Origin: Cytophagales bacterium
Lineage (GTDB): Bacteria > Bacteroidota > Bacteroidia > Cytophagales > Cytophagaceae
Length of the DNA stretch: 32,906 nt
Direction of reading: 5' to 3'
Assembly: GCA_013297765.1 (NCBI GenBank)
Contig: JAAFID010000018.1
Coordinates: 1 to 32,906 of the forward strand
The notes under the pieces are model-generated. The model was not told where the DNA came from and ran no database searches. It was given only the letters and a program-made list of their open reading frames with translations. Both the position numbers and the translations under genes were made by a program. Of the stretch, positions 15,932-24,214 are shown one piece after another. How positions within the stretch are numbered: the first letter of the stretch is position 1; each line of letters starts with the position of its first letter.

Positions 15932-17281
15932 ATGCACAGGAACTTGAACAGCGATTCGGTAGCTGGCTGGGGCAATTTTCCTCGGCTTAAAACCCACTTA
16001 AATACATTGCATAACATCGCAGAAGCTCAAAAACTAGTGCAAGAGCCTGTGTCCATTATTGCGAGGGGGCTAGGCCGTAGTTATGGCGACCAAGCCATAA
16101 ATATTCAAGGAAATACTGCGGTACTTACGCATCTGAATAAGTTTATTTCATTTGACAAACAGCAAGGCATTTTGCAGTGCGAGGCTGGGGTAAGCCTCGA
16201 CGAAATCATTACCTATTTTGCACCCAGAGGCTGGTTTCCTAGTATATGTCCAGGAACCAAGTTTATAACTATTGGCGGTGCTATTGCCAATGACATTCAT
16301 GGCAAGGCACACCACGTCGATGGCTGTTTTGCCAATTGTGTTATTGCTTTCGATACCCTTTTGGCCAGCGGTGCAGTAGTAACAGCTAGCCGCACCGAAA
16401 ATACAGATTTGTTTTGGGCTAGTTTTGGAGGTCTTGGTTTGCTTGGTATTATAGTGCGTGCAACGTTGCAATTGCGTAAAATAGAGACTACATTTTTCAA
16501 ACAAAAAGCTATTAAAACCAAAAGTCTTGACGAGCTACTAGACGCCATAGACGATGCCGATAAGCATTACAATTATTCAGTAGCTTGGATAGATTCGATG
16601 GCCACTGGCCAATATTTAGGTCGAGGCGTGCTTACAGTTGGCAACGCAGCATCAATTACCGACTTGCCGCCAGCAAAACGGGCAAACCCATTGAGTATAG
16701 GTAAAAAATCAACATTAAAATTGCCGTTTTATTTTCCCGAATTTGCATTGAATAGTTTCACAGTAAGGTTACTGAACGAGGTGATTAATTTTACCCAAAG
16801 CAATACCCCAGAAATTTGCCATTATGAAAAGTTTTTCTTCCCTTTGGATGCCATTCACGACTGGAATAAAGGCTATGGTAAGCGAGGCTTTATTCAATAC
16901 CAATTTGTGATTCCTGAAGAGCATGGGCGAAAAAACATACGTACTGTATTAGAAAAAATAGCAAATAGTGGCTGTGTGCCGTTCTTAAATGTGTTGAAAA
17001 AATTTGGGGCACAGCAGGGGCAAATGTCTTTTCCCATTCAGGGTTATACCTTTGCCATTGATTTTCCTGTTACTACTTCATTGCCTTTGTTTATTAAAGA
17101 ACTCGATAAACTAATACTGGATTTTGGTGGTCGTATATATTTGGGCAAAGACGCCATGCTAGACCAACAAACCTTTGAAGCCATGTACCCGCAAGCCGAA
17201 GATTGGAAAAAAGTAAAATATAAGTACGACCCCAACAACAAATTTCAATCGGCAATAGGACAGCGATTGGCGTTGTGCTAA
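15932..17281 (+). CDS. FAD-dependent oxidase of the DprE1 (decaprenylphosphoryl-ribose 2'-oxidase) family
   Basis: 449 residues. FAD-binding PCMH fold: ARGLGRSYGD (44-53), PGTKFITIGGAIANDIHGKA (107-126, followed by HH) and FGGLGLLGIIVRATL. The C-terminal half aligns in order with mycobacterial DprE1: FLNVLKKFGAQQG, FAIDFPV, GGRIYLGKDAM and EAMYPQAEDW. DprE1 oxidises the 2'-hydroxyl of decaprenylphosphoryl ribose as the first half of its epimerisation to arabinose. The position of the benzothiazinone-reactive cysteine (C387 in Mycobacterium) is alanine A375 here, while the active-site lysine equivalent, K406, is kept. No DprE2-type reductase is in the window, so the true substrate is uncertain. 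The ATG at 15932 was chosen over a TTG at 15914. It overlaps the WD40 gene by one base (TAATG). Confidence 0.88.
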   Translation: MHRNLNSDSVAGWGNFPRLKTHLNTLHNIAEAQKLVQEPVSIIARGLGRSYGDQAINIQGNTAVLTHLNKFISFDKQQGILQCEAGVSLDEIITYFAPRGWFPSICPGTKFITIGGAIANDIHGKAHHVDGCFANCVIAFDTLLASGAVVTASRTENTDLFWASFGGLGLLGIIVRATLQLRKIETTFFKQKAIKTKSLDELLDAIDDADKHYNYSVAWIDSMATGQYLGRGVLTVGNAASITDLPPAKRANPLSIGKKSTLKLPFYFPEFALNSFTVRLLNEVINFTQSNTPEICHYEKFFFPLDAIHDWNKGYGKRGFIQYQFVIPEEHGRKNIRTVLEKIANSGCVPFLNVLKKFGAQQGQMSFPIQGYTFAIDFPVTTSLPLFIKELDKLILDFGGRIYLGKDAMLDQQTFEAMYPQAEDWKKVKYKYDPNNKFQSAIGQRLALC

Positions 17282-18216
17282 TGACACAAAAAATCTTATT
17301 TACGACAATGCTTCAAAACATACATATACACAAGGCAGCGACTTTTTCAGGTCATAAAGACTGTATTTACGCATTGGAGAAAGAGACTAATGAAACATTT
17401 TTTTCGGCTGGTAGCGATGGGTTTGTAGTAAGGTGGTCGATTTCAAAACCAGACGAAGGCGAGTTGATTGCCCAAGTAGCCAGTTCGGTGTATGCCTTGC
17501 ATTATTTACCATTTGAAAACCAATTGCTGGTAGGGCAAAATCATGAAGGAATTTATAAAATAGACTTGTCAAACAATGCCATCATTCAGTCGGCCAAAAT
17601 TACTACTTCTCAAATATTTGACATAAAATCGAGCAACAAATATATATTGATTGCTACTGGCGATGGGCTGCTAGTTTCGCTATCTAGGCAAGATTTGAGT
17701 GTAGTAAGTAAAATCAAATTGTCAGAAAAAAGTATTCGATGTATTGCTATCAATCCGCTACATGGCACTTATGCGGTAGGTTGCAGCGATTTTTCTATTC
17801 AAATTTTTTCATTTTCAGGCAATCAGTTGCTGCATAGATTAGAGGCTCATAGCAATTCAGTATTTTCACTAGCCTACTCGCCCGATGGTAAATATTTGAT
17901 TAGTGGTAGTCGAGATGCGGCACTCAAAATTTGGGAAACAGAAAATTATCAATTACATCAATCTATTCCTGCACATTTGTTTGCAGTAAACAACATATTG
18001 TTTAGTGAAAATGGTCAATATTTTGCCACCGCAAGTATGGATAAAACCATCAAATTGTGGAATGCAGATAGTTTTAGATTGCTGAAAGTAATAGACAAAG
18101 CAAGGCATGCCAGCCACACTACCTCGGTAAATAAATTGTTGTGGCTAGGGAACGAATTGGTTTCGGCCAGCGACGATAAGAAAATTTTCCTGTGGCAAAT
18201 CGAGGGATTAGTGTAG
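17281..18216 (+). CDS. WD40-repeat beta-propeller protein
   Basis: 311 residues. Seven WD40-type units can be laid out, the best being SLAYSPDGKYLISGSRDAAL followed by KIWE, and ILFSENGQYFATASMDKTI followed by KLWN. This is enough for one seven-bladed propeller. There is no signal peptide or other domain, so it is a cytoplasmic scaffold or interaction protein. The ATG at 17281 overlaps the oxidase stop in TAATG, which marks it as part of the same operon. A downstream ATG at 17308 is an alternative. Such propellers are not usual partners of DprE1-like enzymes, so a bridging role in this cluster is only an inference. Confidence 0.88.
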   Translation: MTQKILFTTMLQNIHIHKAATFSGHKDCIYALEKETNETFFSAGSDGFVVRWSISKPDEGELIAQVASSVYALHYLPFENQLLVGQNHEGIYKIDLSNNAIIQSAKITTSQIFDIKSSNKYILIATGDGLLVSLSRQDLSVVSKIKLSEKSIRCIAINPLHGTYAVGCSDFSIQIFSFSGNQLLHRLEAHSNSVFSLAYSPDGKYLISGSRDAALKIWETENYQLHQSIPAHLFAVNNILFSENGQYFATASMDKTIKLWNADSFRLLKVIDKARHASHTTSVNKLLWLGNELVSASDDKKIFLWQIEGLV

Positions 18217-18326
18217 GCAAAAAGGCAAACAATATTTGAGAATACTTTTTAAAATTCGCCGCTAAAAAAATTCTTTTTCTAACTTTACATTTCAGAAAGA
18301 AAAATTTCAAATATAAAATATAATTC

Positions 18327-19727
18327 ATGAATTACGATGTAGTAGTGATAGGGTCTGGCCCCGGTGGATACGTTGCCGCCATTCGTTGTGCCCAATTGGG
18401 AATGAAAACGGCATTGATAGAAAAATACCCCACACTTGGCGGCACCTGCCTTAACGTAGGCTGTATTCCTTCAAAAGCTTTGCTAGATTCTTCAGAGCAT
18501 TACCACAACGCTGCACATACATTTGCTACGCATGGTATAGAATTGAAAGATTTGAAAGTCAATTTGAAACAAATGATTTTGCGTAAGAGTGAAGTGGTGA
18601 AACAAACTTGCGATGGCATCAATTTCTTGATGAAAAAAAACAAGATTGACGTGCTGCAAGGCATAGGTTCGTTTGTAGATAAAAATACTATTGCTGTTAC
18701 CAACGACAAGGGCGAAGTAAAGGAAATAAAAACCACCAAAACCATTATTGCCACAGGCTCTAAGCCGGTTTCATTGCCTACAGTAAAGATTGATAAAACT
18801 AGAATTATTACCTCTACCGAGGCTTTGAACATGACCGAGGTGCCTAAAGAATTAATAGTAATAGGTGGTGGTGTTATAGGCATGGAACTAGGTTCGGTTT
18901 ATGCTCGACTAGGTGCAAAAGTAAAAGTAATAGAATATTTAGATGGCCTTATCCCTACTATGGACAAGGCACTAGGCAAGGAGTTGCAGAAGTCGCTTAC
19001 CAAATTGGGATTTGAATTTTACTTTAATCACAAAGTGACTGGTGCTACTGTAAAAGGCAAAACGGTAACCATTACTGCCGACGATAAAGAGGGTAAAAAG
19101 GTAGAATTTACAGCAGATTATTGTTTAATGTCAATTGGAAGAAAACCATTTACTGAAGGCCTAGGCCTAGAGAAAGCAGGTGTGCAGCTAGATGAACGGG
19201 GCAGAATAGCGGTCAATGACCATTTGGAAACCAATGTTGCAGGCATATATGCCATAGGCGACGTAGTAAAAGGTGCCATGCTGGCTCACAAAGCCGAGGA
19301 AGAAGGCGTATTTGTGGCCGAGGTGATGGCTGGTCAGAAGCCACACATTAATTATAATTTAATTCCAGGGGTGGTTTACACTTGGCCAGAAGTAGCATCT
19401 GTAGGTGCTACCGAAGAACAGTTGAAGGAAAAAGGCGTTGCATATAAAACAGGTTCGTTTCCATTCAAAGCATCTGGCAGAGCTAGAGCAAGTATGGATA
19501 CCGATGGATTTGTAAAAGTGCTGGCCGACAAAAATACCGATGAAATACTAGGCGTACACATGATAGGTCCACGTGCTGCCGATATGATTGCAGAGGCTGT
19601 AGTTGCTATGGAGTACCGTGCCTCGGCCGAAGACATAGCCCGCATGTCGCATGCCCACCCTACCTATACAGAGTCTATGAAAGAGGCCTGCCTTGCTGCT
19701 ACTAGCAATAGAGCGATTCATATTTAG
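18327..19727 (+). CDS. lpdA: Dihydrolipoyl dehydrogenase
   Basis: 466 residues. This is the E3 flavoprotein that reoxidises dihydrolipoamide in pyruvate, 2-oxoglutarate and branched-chain 2-oxoacid dehydrogenase complexes and in glycine cleavage. FAD motif VVIGSGPGGYVAAI (6-19); redox-active disulfide C41-C46 in GGTCLNVGCIPSK; NAD motif VIGGGVIGMELGSVYARLGA; FAD-binding YAIGDV; catalytic dyad H444-E449 in HAHPTYTE. The length is typical. It stands alone, with no E1 or E2 gene nearby, as is common for a shared E3. A TAACTTTA sequence at 18280-18287 is a near match to the -7 consensus, and a terminator follows at 19752. Confidence 0.97.
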   Translation: MNYDVVVIGSGPGGYVAAIRCAQLGMKTALIEKYPTLGGTCLNVGCIPSKALLDSSEHYHNAAHTFATHGIELKDLKVNLKQMILRKSEVVKQTCDGINFLMKKNKIDVLQGIGSFVDKNTIAVTNDKGEVKEIKTTKTIIATGSKPVSLPTVKIDKTRIITSTEALNMTEVPKELIVIGGGVIGMELGSVYARLGAKVKVIEYLDGLIPTMDKALGKELQKSLTKLGFEFYFNHKVTGATVKGKTVTITADDKEGKKVEFTADYCLMSIGRKPFTEGLGLEKAGVQLDERGRIAVNDHLETNVAGIYAIGDVVKGAMLAHKAEEEGVFVAEVMAGQKPHINYNLIPGVVYTWPEVASVGATEEQLKEKGVAYKTGSFPFKASGRARASMDTDGFVKVLADKNTDEILGVHMIGPRAADMIAEAVVAMEYRASAEDIARMSHAHPTYTESMKEACLAATSNRAIHI

Positions 19728-19751
19728 AGAAAAAACTTTTTAATATTAACG

Positions 19752-19791
19752 AAGGAACCCCGCTTGGAAATAGTGGGCTTCTTTCTTTGAT
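19752..19791 (+). terminator. Intrinsic terminator of lpdA
   Basis: Stem AAGGAACCCCGC (19752-19763) with GTGGGCTTCTTT (19773-19784), one mismatch and two G-U pairs that form only on the plus-strand transcript. A T-rich tail follows. It lies 25 bases after the lpdA stop. Confidence 0.55.
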
Positions 19792-19817
19792 ACAAAATAT
19801 ATTTTGAATACAGTAAA

Positions 19818-19946
19818 TTAAAAAGGAACGTTAAACCCACCAGACCAAATCAATTGGGCAGAAAAGAAACTATGCTTGGCTCTTCCTTTATGATCTAAAT
19901 CTACATAGGTATTGTTGTAGTTGGCAAATGCTCCTTTAAAGCTACC
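19818..19946 (-). pseudogene. Cut-off C-terminus of the outer-membrane barrel gene
   Basis: Directly beyond the TAA at 19947-19949, the same minus-strand frame stays open for 42 codons (starting GSFKGAFANYNN, then VDLDHKGRAKHSFF, ending AQLIWSGGFNVPF) and stops at 19818-19820. The segment has alternating hydrophobic residues and ends in phenylalanine, like a final barrel strand. This indicates a single nonsense change in a once longer gene of 277 residues. A CAA to TAA change would explain it. Confidence 0.65.
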
Positions 19947-20651
19947 TTACACAAAAAGGTATTTAAAAAAATTGTATCTTATTGATGCACTGGCTACAAT
20001 GACATATCCTGAAATATGAAAAGGCCCATCGTTGCGACGGCCAAAAAGTCTAGAATCAGTTTTGGGAATAGGTACGCCAGCACCAGCTTTTGCAAATACA
20101 CTAAGCCAATGCATTCCATTTTTACTGTGCAAAATGTTCCATCTTTTTACCCCATTTATCATACAATAGTTTCCTCCATTGGTATGCTCGAAGCGTACAA
20201 AATTGATATCTACTAGAGTATCTAAATCATACTTTACATTATTTATAGTACCTTTTACACGCAGTGTTTGATTGTCGGGTAAAACGTATTTGATATGATC
20301 CCAACTGAATTCTATGCCCCAATCTCCTTTTTTGTTGAACATGTAGCCAAGGTTAAAAATATATTGGGGTACTGAAATAGATCGATGAAATAAATCGTCA
20401 TAATCTGGCTGATCTACAGCTTTAGCATTTTGTATTTCAAAATCATAATTGGCATTTTCATGATTTGTAAAATGAATAGTGCTATTGGTGTACCAATCTC
20501 TATGATAGCCCCATGTAACGTATATGCTACCTCTACCAGCTTTGTTTTGTGTAGGGCAGTTGCAGTTGTCTTGGGCAAAGGAAGTAGGTATAAAGCCTAG
20601 CATGAGTGCTGAAAAACAAAAGAGTAATCGAGATTGATTTTTAAAATTCAC
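19947..20651 (-). CDS. Outer-membrane beta-barrel protein, prematurely terminated
   Basis: 234 residues up to the first stop. A signal peptide (1-26, ending TSFA) is followed by a sequence of alternating beta-strands: GSIYVTWGYHRDWY, YIFNLGYMFNKKGDWGIEFSWDHIKYV and WLSVFAKAGAGVPIPKTDS. This is typical of small outer-membrane barrels of Bacteroidota. The reading frame ends at a TAA after KYLFV and then continues in frame for 42 more codons to a natural C-terminus ending in phenylalanine. As it stands, the product lacks its last strands and the C-terminal aromatic signal used by the BAM machinery, so it is probably non-functional unless the stop is read through or is an assembly error. A promoter-like element overlaps a dyad at 20664-20708. 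Ligand and function unknown. Confidence 0.78.
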   Translation of the reverse strand: MNFKNQSRLLFCFSALMLGFIPTSFAQDNCNCPTQNKAGRGSIYVTWGYHRDWYTNSTIHFTNHENANYDFEIQNAKAVDQPDYDDLFHRSISVPQYIFNLGYMFNKKGDWGIEFSWDHIKYVLPDNQTLRVKGTINNVKYDLDTLVDINFVRFEHTNGGNYCMINGVKRWNILHSKNGMHWLSVFAKAGAGVPIPKTDSRLFGRRNDGPFHISGYVIVASASIRYNFFKYLFV

Positions 20652-20663
20652 AGGCTAGAAGAA

Positions 20664-20708
20664 TCTACTTTTATGGATAGTATATTTACTATTATATACA
20701 AAAGTAGA
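20664..20708 (-). promoter_or_regulatory. Palindromic operator-like site overlapping a -7 element
   Basis: TACTTTTG on the minus strand (20699-20706) matches the -7 consensus. It lies in one arm of a 9-bp inverted repeat, TCTACTTTT (20664-20672) with AAAAGTAGA (20700-20708), which encloses a 6-bp dyad, ATAGTA (20677-20682) with TACTAT (20687-20692). The location, just before the barrel gene start at 20651, suggests a repressor site or leader hairpin. Confidence 0.4.
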
Positions 20709-20750
20709 TAAATAAAAAGGAAATAAAAACACCAAAAGGTATTGAATGCA

Positions 20751-20784
20751 AAAGGGGTATAAAAAATGAATTTTATACCCCTTT
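20751..20784 (-). terminator. Intrinsic terminator of leuA
   Basis: Perfect 14-bp stem (20751-20764 with 20771-20784, core GGGGTATAAAA) and six-base loop, 25 bases after the leuA stop. On the minus strand the stem is followed by a short T-run within its arm. Confidence 0.65.
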
Positions 20785-20809
20785 CAAAACAATGTCAATC
20801 CAAAATTAT

Positions 20810-21952
20810 TTATATGCTCATCAATTCTTTCAAATCTGCATCTTCAATTTGTTTTCTTTTGTCGGCCATGTTTAGGAAGTTTTGATACACCTCGTCTAGT
20901 TTTGGCTTGTCTATCGTGTAGCCGAGTACTTGCAAGCGGTGACCAAGGGCAGCACGACCACTGCGAGCGGTAAGTATAATTGACGACAAATCAGCTCCTA
21001 CATCTTCTGGATTTATGATTTCATAGTTTTCACGGTGTTTCAAAAATCCATCTTGATGTATGCCTGAAGAGTGAGCAAAAGCATTTTTGCCAACAATGGC
21101 TTTATTTGCTTGAACAGGCATTCGCATCAAGCCTTGCACCAACTGACTAATTGGGTACAGTTGCTTGGTATTGATATTGGTTTCTAGATTTAGACTTGGG
21201 TGACATTTCATAATCATAGCCACTTCTTCTAGCGAGGTGTTGCCAGCCCGCTCGCCTATTCCATTTATGGTACATTCTACCTGCCTAGCACCGTTGGCAA
21301 GTGCTGCAATGGCATTGGCAGTAGCCAGCCCCAAATCATTGTGGCAATGTGCCGAGATGATTGCCTTATCTACATTTTTCACATTGTCTATCAAATATTT
21401 GATTCTCGCCCCAAATTCCCAAGGCAAGGTATAGCCAGTGGTATCTGGGATATTGACTACTGTAGCACCAGCGGCAATTACAGCCTCTACCATTTTGGCT
21501 AGAAATTCTATATCGGCACGACCAGCATCCTCGCAAAAGAATTCTATGTCTTCCACATATTTTTTGGCATATTTTACCGCAGCTACGCCTTGCTCTATCA
21601 CCTTTTCACGGGTAGTACGCAACTTATGCTCTATATGAATGTCAGAGCTGCCTATGCCAGTATGAATTCGTTTGCGTTTGGCGTATTGCAATGCCGCAAC
21701 AGCACTATCAATATCAAGTTCTTTGGCTCTTGTCAGTGCACAAATAATGGGTTCGGTTACTGCCTTGGATATTTCTACTACCGAATTAAAATCGCCCGGG
21801 CTAGATATAGGAAAACCTGCTTCTATTACATCTACGCCAAGTAATTCCAGTGCTTTGGCCACCTCTATTTTTTCTACGGTGTTCAATTGGCAACCAGGCA
21901 CCTGCTCGCCATCACGAAGGGTGGTATCAAAAACATAAACTCTATTTCCCAT
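20810..21952 (-). CDS. leuA: 2-isopropylmalate synthase, short form without regulatory domain
   Basis: 380 residues. It condenses acetyl-CoA with 2-oxoisovalerate to start leucine synthesis. It has the DRE-TIM metallolyase core: [13 protein letters not shown] (8-20), the hydrophobic [35 protein letters not shown] with metal-binding histidines, [19 protein letters not shown], and [15 protein letters not shown]. It ends soon after the helical subdomain, so the about 130-residue C-terminal domain that binds leucine for feedback inhibition is missing. Short forms are known, and related homocitrate or citramalate synthases share the core, so the substrate is likely but not certain. No leuB, leuC or leuD gene is nearby. 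A hairpin plus small leader frame upstream suggests control at the RNA level. Confidence 0.87.
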   Translation of the reverse strand: MGNRVYVFDTTLRDGEQVPGCQLNTVEKIEVAKALELLGVDVIEAGFPISSPGDFNSVVEISKAVTEPIICALTRAKELDIDSAVAALQYAKRKRIHTGIGSSDIHIEHKLRTTREKVIEQGVAAVKYAKKYVEDIEFFCEDAGRADIEFLAKMVEAVIAAGATVVNIPDTTGYTLPWEFGARIKYLIDNVKNVDKAIISAHCHNDLGLATANAIAALANGARQVECTINGIGERAGNTSLEEVAMIMKCHPSLNLETNINTKQLYPISQLVQGLMRMPVQANKAIVGKNAFAHSSGIHQDGFLKHRENYEIINPEDVGADLSSIILTARSGRAALGHRLQVLGYTIDKPKLDEVYQNFLNMADKRKQIEDADLKELMSI

Positions 21953-21967
21953 AATTACTTTGTTTAT

Positions 21968-22030
21968 TTATTCATTAAAAAGCCATTCCCTAGTATTGAG
22001 AATGGCTTTGAAATTAGTTTTCAAAATCAT
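21968..22030 (-). promoter_or_regulatory. Attenuator-like leader of leuA with small leader ORF
   Basis: On the minus strand a 20-codon frame, MILKTNFKAILNTREWLFNE, runs from ATG at 22030 to TAA at 21968, 15 bases before leuA. It contains three leucine and two isoleucine codons. Inside it lies a perfect 10-bp hairpin, AAAGCCATTC/GAATGGCTTT (21979-22009), followed by five Ts, which can act as a terminator. A weaker hairpin (CCCAA/TTGGG, 22033-22060) precedes it. Confidence 0.45.
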
Positions 22031-22070
22031 TACCCAACGTGTATTGCCAATGCTTTTGGGAGCAGATAGG

Positions 22071-22100
22071 CAAAGATACAGTAGTGCAGTGATTTCATAA
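22071..22100 (-). promoter_or_regulatory. Promoter of leuA
   Basis: TATCTTTG on the minus strand (22071-22078) matches TAnnTTTG exactly. Nineteen bases upstream is TTA (22098-22100), one base off TTG. Transcription would begin near 22064, upstream of the leader hairpins. Confidence 0.45.
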
Positions 22101-22450
22101 ATATTTTTTTACAGCTTTTAAAACTCTTTATATTAATTCATAAGTTATAATTCATAACTCATAATTAAATTACGGCTTTTACAAAAATAAAGAATAAAAT
22201 TAAATTATAGAATGCTTTAGCAGAAATTTAATGGATACTATTGAAAAGTTGCGGCAAAATGGGATGATGCGATGTTTGTAGGTGTATAATCTTACTGCAG
22301 GAACATCTATACAGTAACTGCAAAAGGTGAAAGTACGTTAAGGAAAAAGATAGTTCTAGAATAATTTAATTAGTATCTTGACCTTCTTGCCAATAATGGT
22401 AAGAGGGTTTCTTTATCCACAGTTAAACACATACCAATCCACAATAAAAT
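22101..22450. other. Intergenic spacer before the T9SS cargo genes
   Basis: It lies between the leuA promoter and the SGNH gene. At 22132-22170 there is an AT-rich cluster of near-repeats of the word ATTCATAA/AATTATGA with a 6-bp dyad, AGTTAT/ATAACT. I found no promoter with full consensus for the gene at 22451 and no gene in the rest. Confidence 0.4.
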
Positions 22451-24172
22451 ATGAAAAAATACAAATACATTTATCTATTGCTATGCCATTGCTGCTTGTG
22501 TTTTAATAGTACCTATGCACAAGGCGTTTTGTATAACATAGACTTCAAAAATGAACTTACTGCCTTCAATGGGAAAGGAATATTGGGAAGCCTGACCGAT
22601 AATGTATGGAACAAGACAAATGCCATCAACACTTCAAATATATCTCTGGTAGATTCTAAAGGCAATCCATCTGCAGTTAAATTGACGTCCAGCGGTATAG
22701 ATGGAACATGGAACCAATCTTTCGCTTTTGGCTGGGGTGAGTTTGCGGATTATTGGGTACTTAAGAATAATGGCAATGCCAATATCACAATAACCAATGT
22801 AAAGCCCGGAGAGAAATTCGAACTTGTCCTTCTTTGTTTCGGACCATCGCAAGGTAGGGCTATGAAGGCCAGCCTAAATGGCGGCACACCGAAGCAGACC
22901 TCTGGCAATGGAGGGGCGCTGCAATGGGCTCCCATACCTAGTTCAGAATCAAATTATATACAATTCTCGGGTACAGTGCCAGCCGATGGAAAATTAAGTA
23001 TTACCCTTACCTGCATAAGTGACGAGGCCGACATACAAGGTCTTCAACTTCAGGTTGGAAATATTGTTTTGCCTACATTGGGTAATCGAATGTATCAACT
23101 TGGTACAGACCTGAAAGCAGGATACGACCTAAAAGTGATGTCCATCGGTACCAGTCTTACTGATCTTCCTTATGGATTGTCTTGGCCTACAGAACTTCAA
23201 AATGAATTATGGAGCAAATACCAAGGGCATGAAATCATATCCAATCGTGCCATATCTGGATCTAATTCTCGAAGCGGCAAGGAAAACATAGTACAATGGG
23301 TGGGGTTGGATAACCCTGACGTAGTATTCATCGAATACGGCATCAACGATGCTGAAGGCGTACCAATGAATGAAGTGAGGGCAAACTTGGATTTTATACT
23401 TTCTGCCATTCTCACTAATAATCCAAAGGCTGACATCATATTTCAAACCATGAGCAATTGCATTGGCTCGGCAGCAACAGCGAGGCCACAACTCGAGGCT
23501 TACTATCAGCTATACAGAGACTATGCTGCGTTCAGGGGATATACACTTATCGATAACTATCCGTTGTGGAAACAGCTACTGGAGACAGACCCAAGCCTTT
23601 GGGCTACATACCTGCCTGACAATATACACCCAACCCATGAAGGCAGGCTAGCTACTGTAATTGAAAACATGGCAAAGGGGGTTGAATCGGCAAAGCCAAG
23701 AGTTGTAGCACCAGAAATGTCTTTTGCAGCAGGCAAAATAAGCATAGCAACCACTACACCAAATGCCAAGATATACTATACACTCGATGGATCAATCCCG
23801 ACACCAAACAGCACACAATACACTTCTACATTTGCATACGACAATAGTAAAACCATCAAGGCAATTGCTTTAGCATCTGCACATAATGCCAGCATCATTG
23901 TATCTAGCAAAGACTTAATTACAAGCAGTGAGGAAATTGTTTGTAACAAGGATATATTTATATACCCTAATCCAGCCAATACAAATTTATACCTATCGTC
24001 AGATTATTCGAATCCTACATCATATGAAATATTGACAATCCAAGGAAAGACTATTCAAACAGGCATGGCAGGTAACTTTTTCATTCCGATAGCATCGCTC
24101 GCCTCAGGAATATATACTGTTAAAATTAAATATAATGACAAAATACTTACTCACAGGTTTATCAAAGAATAA
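22451..24172 (+). CDS. Secreted SGNH/GDSL-type esterase with T9SS sorting domain
   Basis: 573 residues. Signal peptide (1-23, ending TYA); beta-rich domain of carbohydrate-binding appearance (about 27-204); SGNH hydrolase domain (about 226-412); a chitobiase C-terminal-like beta domain, KIYYTLDGSIPTPNSTQY (440-457); and a type A T9SS sorting domain (502-573) starting FIYPNPANTNLYLSS and ending LASGIYTVKIKYN, then RFIKE. SGNH blocks: S235 in MSIGTSLTD, G269/N272 region RAISGSNSRSG, N299 in EYGINDA, and D390 with H393 in LPDNIHPTHEG. Block I has GTS where GDS is usual. Such enzymes deacetylate polysaccharides or cleave other esters outside the cell. The neighbouring glycosidase-like cargo at 24368 suggests a shared glycan target. 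The substrate is unknown. Confidence 0.88.
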   Translation: MKKYKYIYLLLCHCCLCFNSTYAQGVLYNIDFKNELTAFNGKGILGSLTDNVWNKTNAINTSNISLVDSKGNPSAVKLTSSGIDGTWNQSFAFGWGEFADYWVLKNNGNANITITNVKPGEKFELVLLCFGPSQGRAMKASLNGGTPKQTSGNGGALQWAPIPSSESNYIQFSGTVPADGKLSITLTCISDEADIQGLQLQVGNIVLPTLGNRMYQLGTDLKAGYDLKVMSIGTSLTDLPYGLSWPTELQNELWSKYQGHEIISNRAISGSNSRSGKENIVQWVGLDNPDVVFIEYGINDAEGVPMNEVRANLDFILSAILTNNPKADIIFQTMSNCIGSAATARPQLEAYYQLYRDYAAFRGYTLIDNYPLWKQLLETDPSLWATYLPDNIHPTHEGRLATVIENMAKGVESAKPRVVAPEMSFAAGKISIATTTPNAKIYYTLDGSIPTPNSTQYTSTFAYDNSKTIKAIALASAHNASIIVSSKDLITSSEEIVCNKDIFIYPNPANTNLYLSSDYSNPTSYEILTIQGKTIQTGMAGNFFIPIASLASGIYTVKIKYNDKILTHRFIKE

Positions 24173-24214
24173 GGAAGCATATAATTCACAATCATGGTCA
24201 TAACTTAAGTTTAA

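Noticed and set aside
22132-22170. Cluster of ATTCATAA/AATTATGA words, considered as a CRISPR-like or satellite repeat
   Set aside because: Only a few short imperfect units with no regular spacers. It fits ordinary AT-rich spacer sequence.
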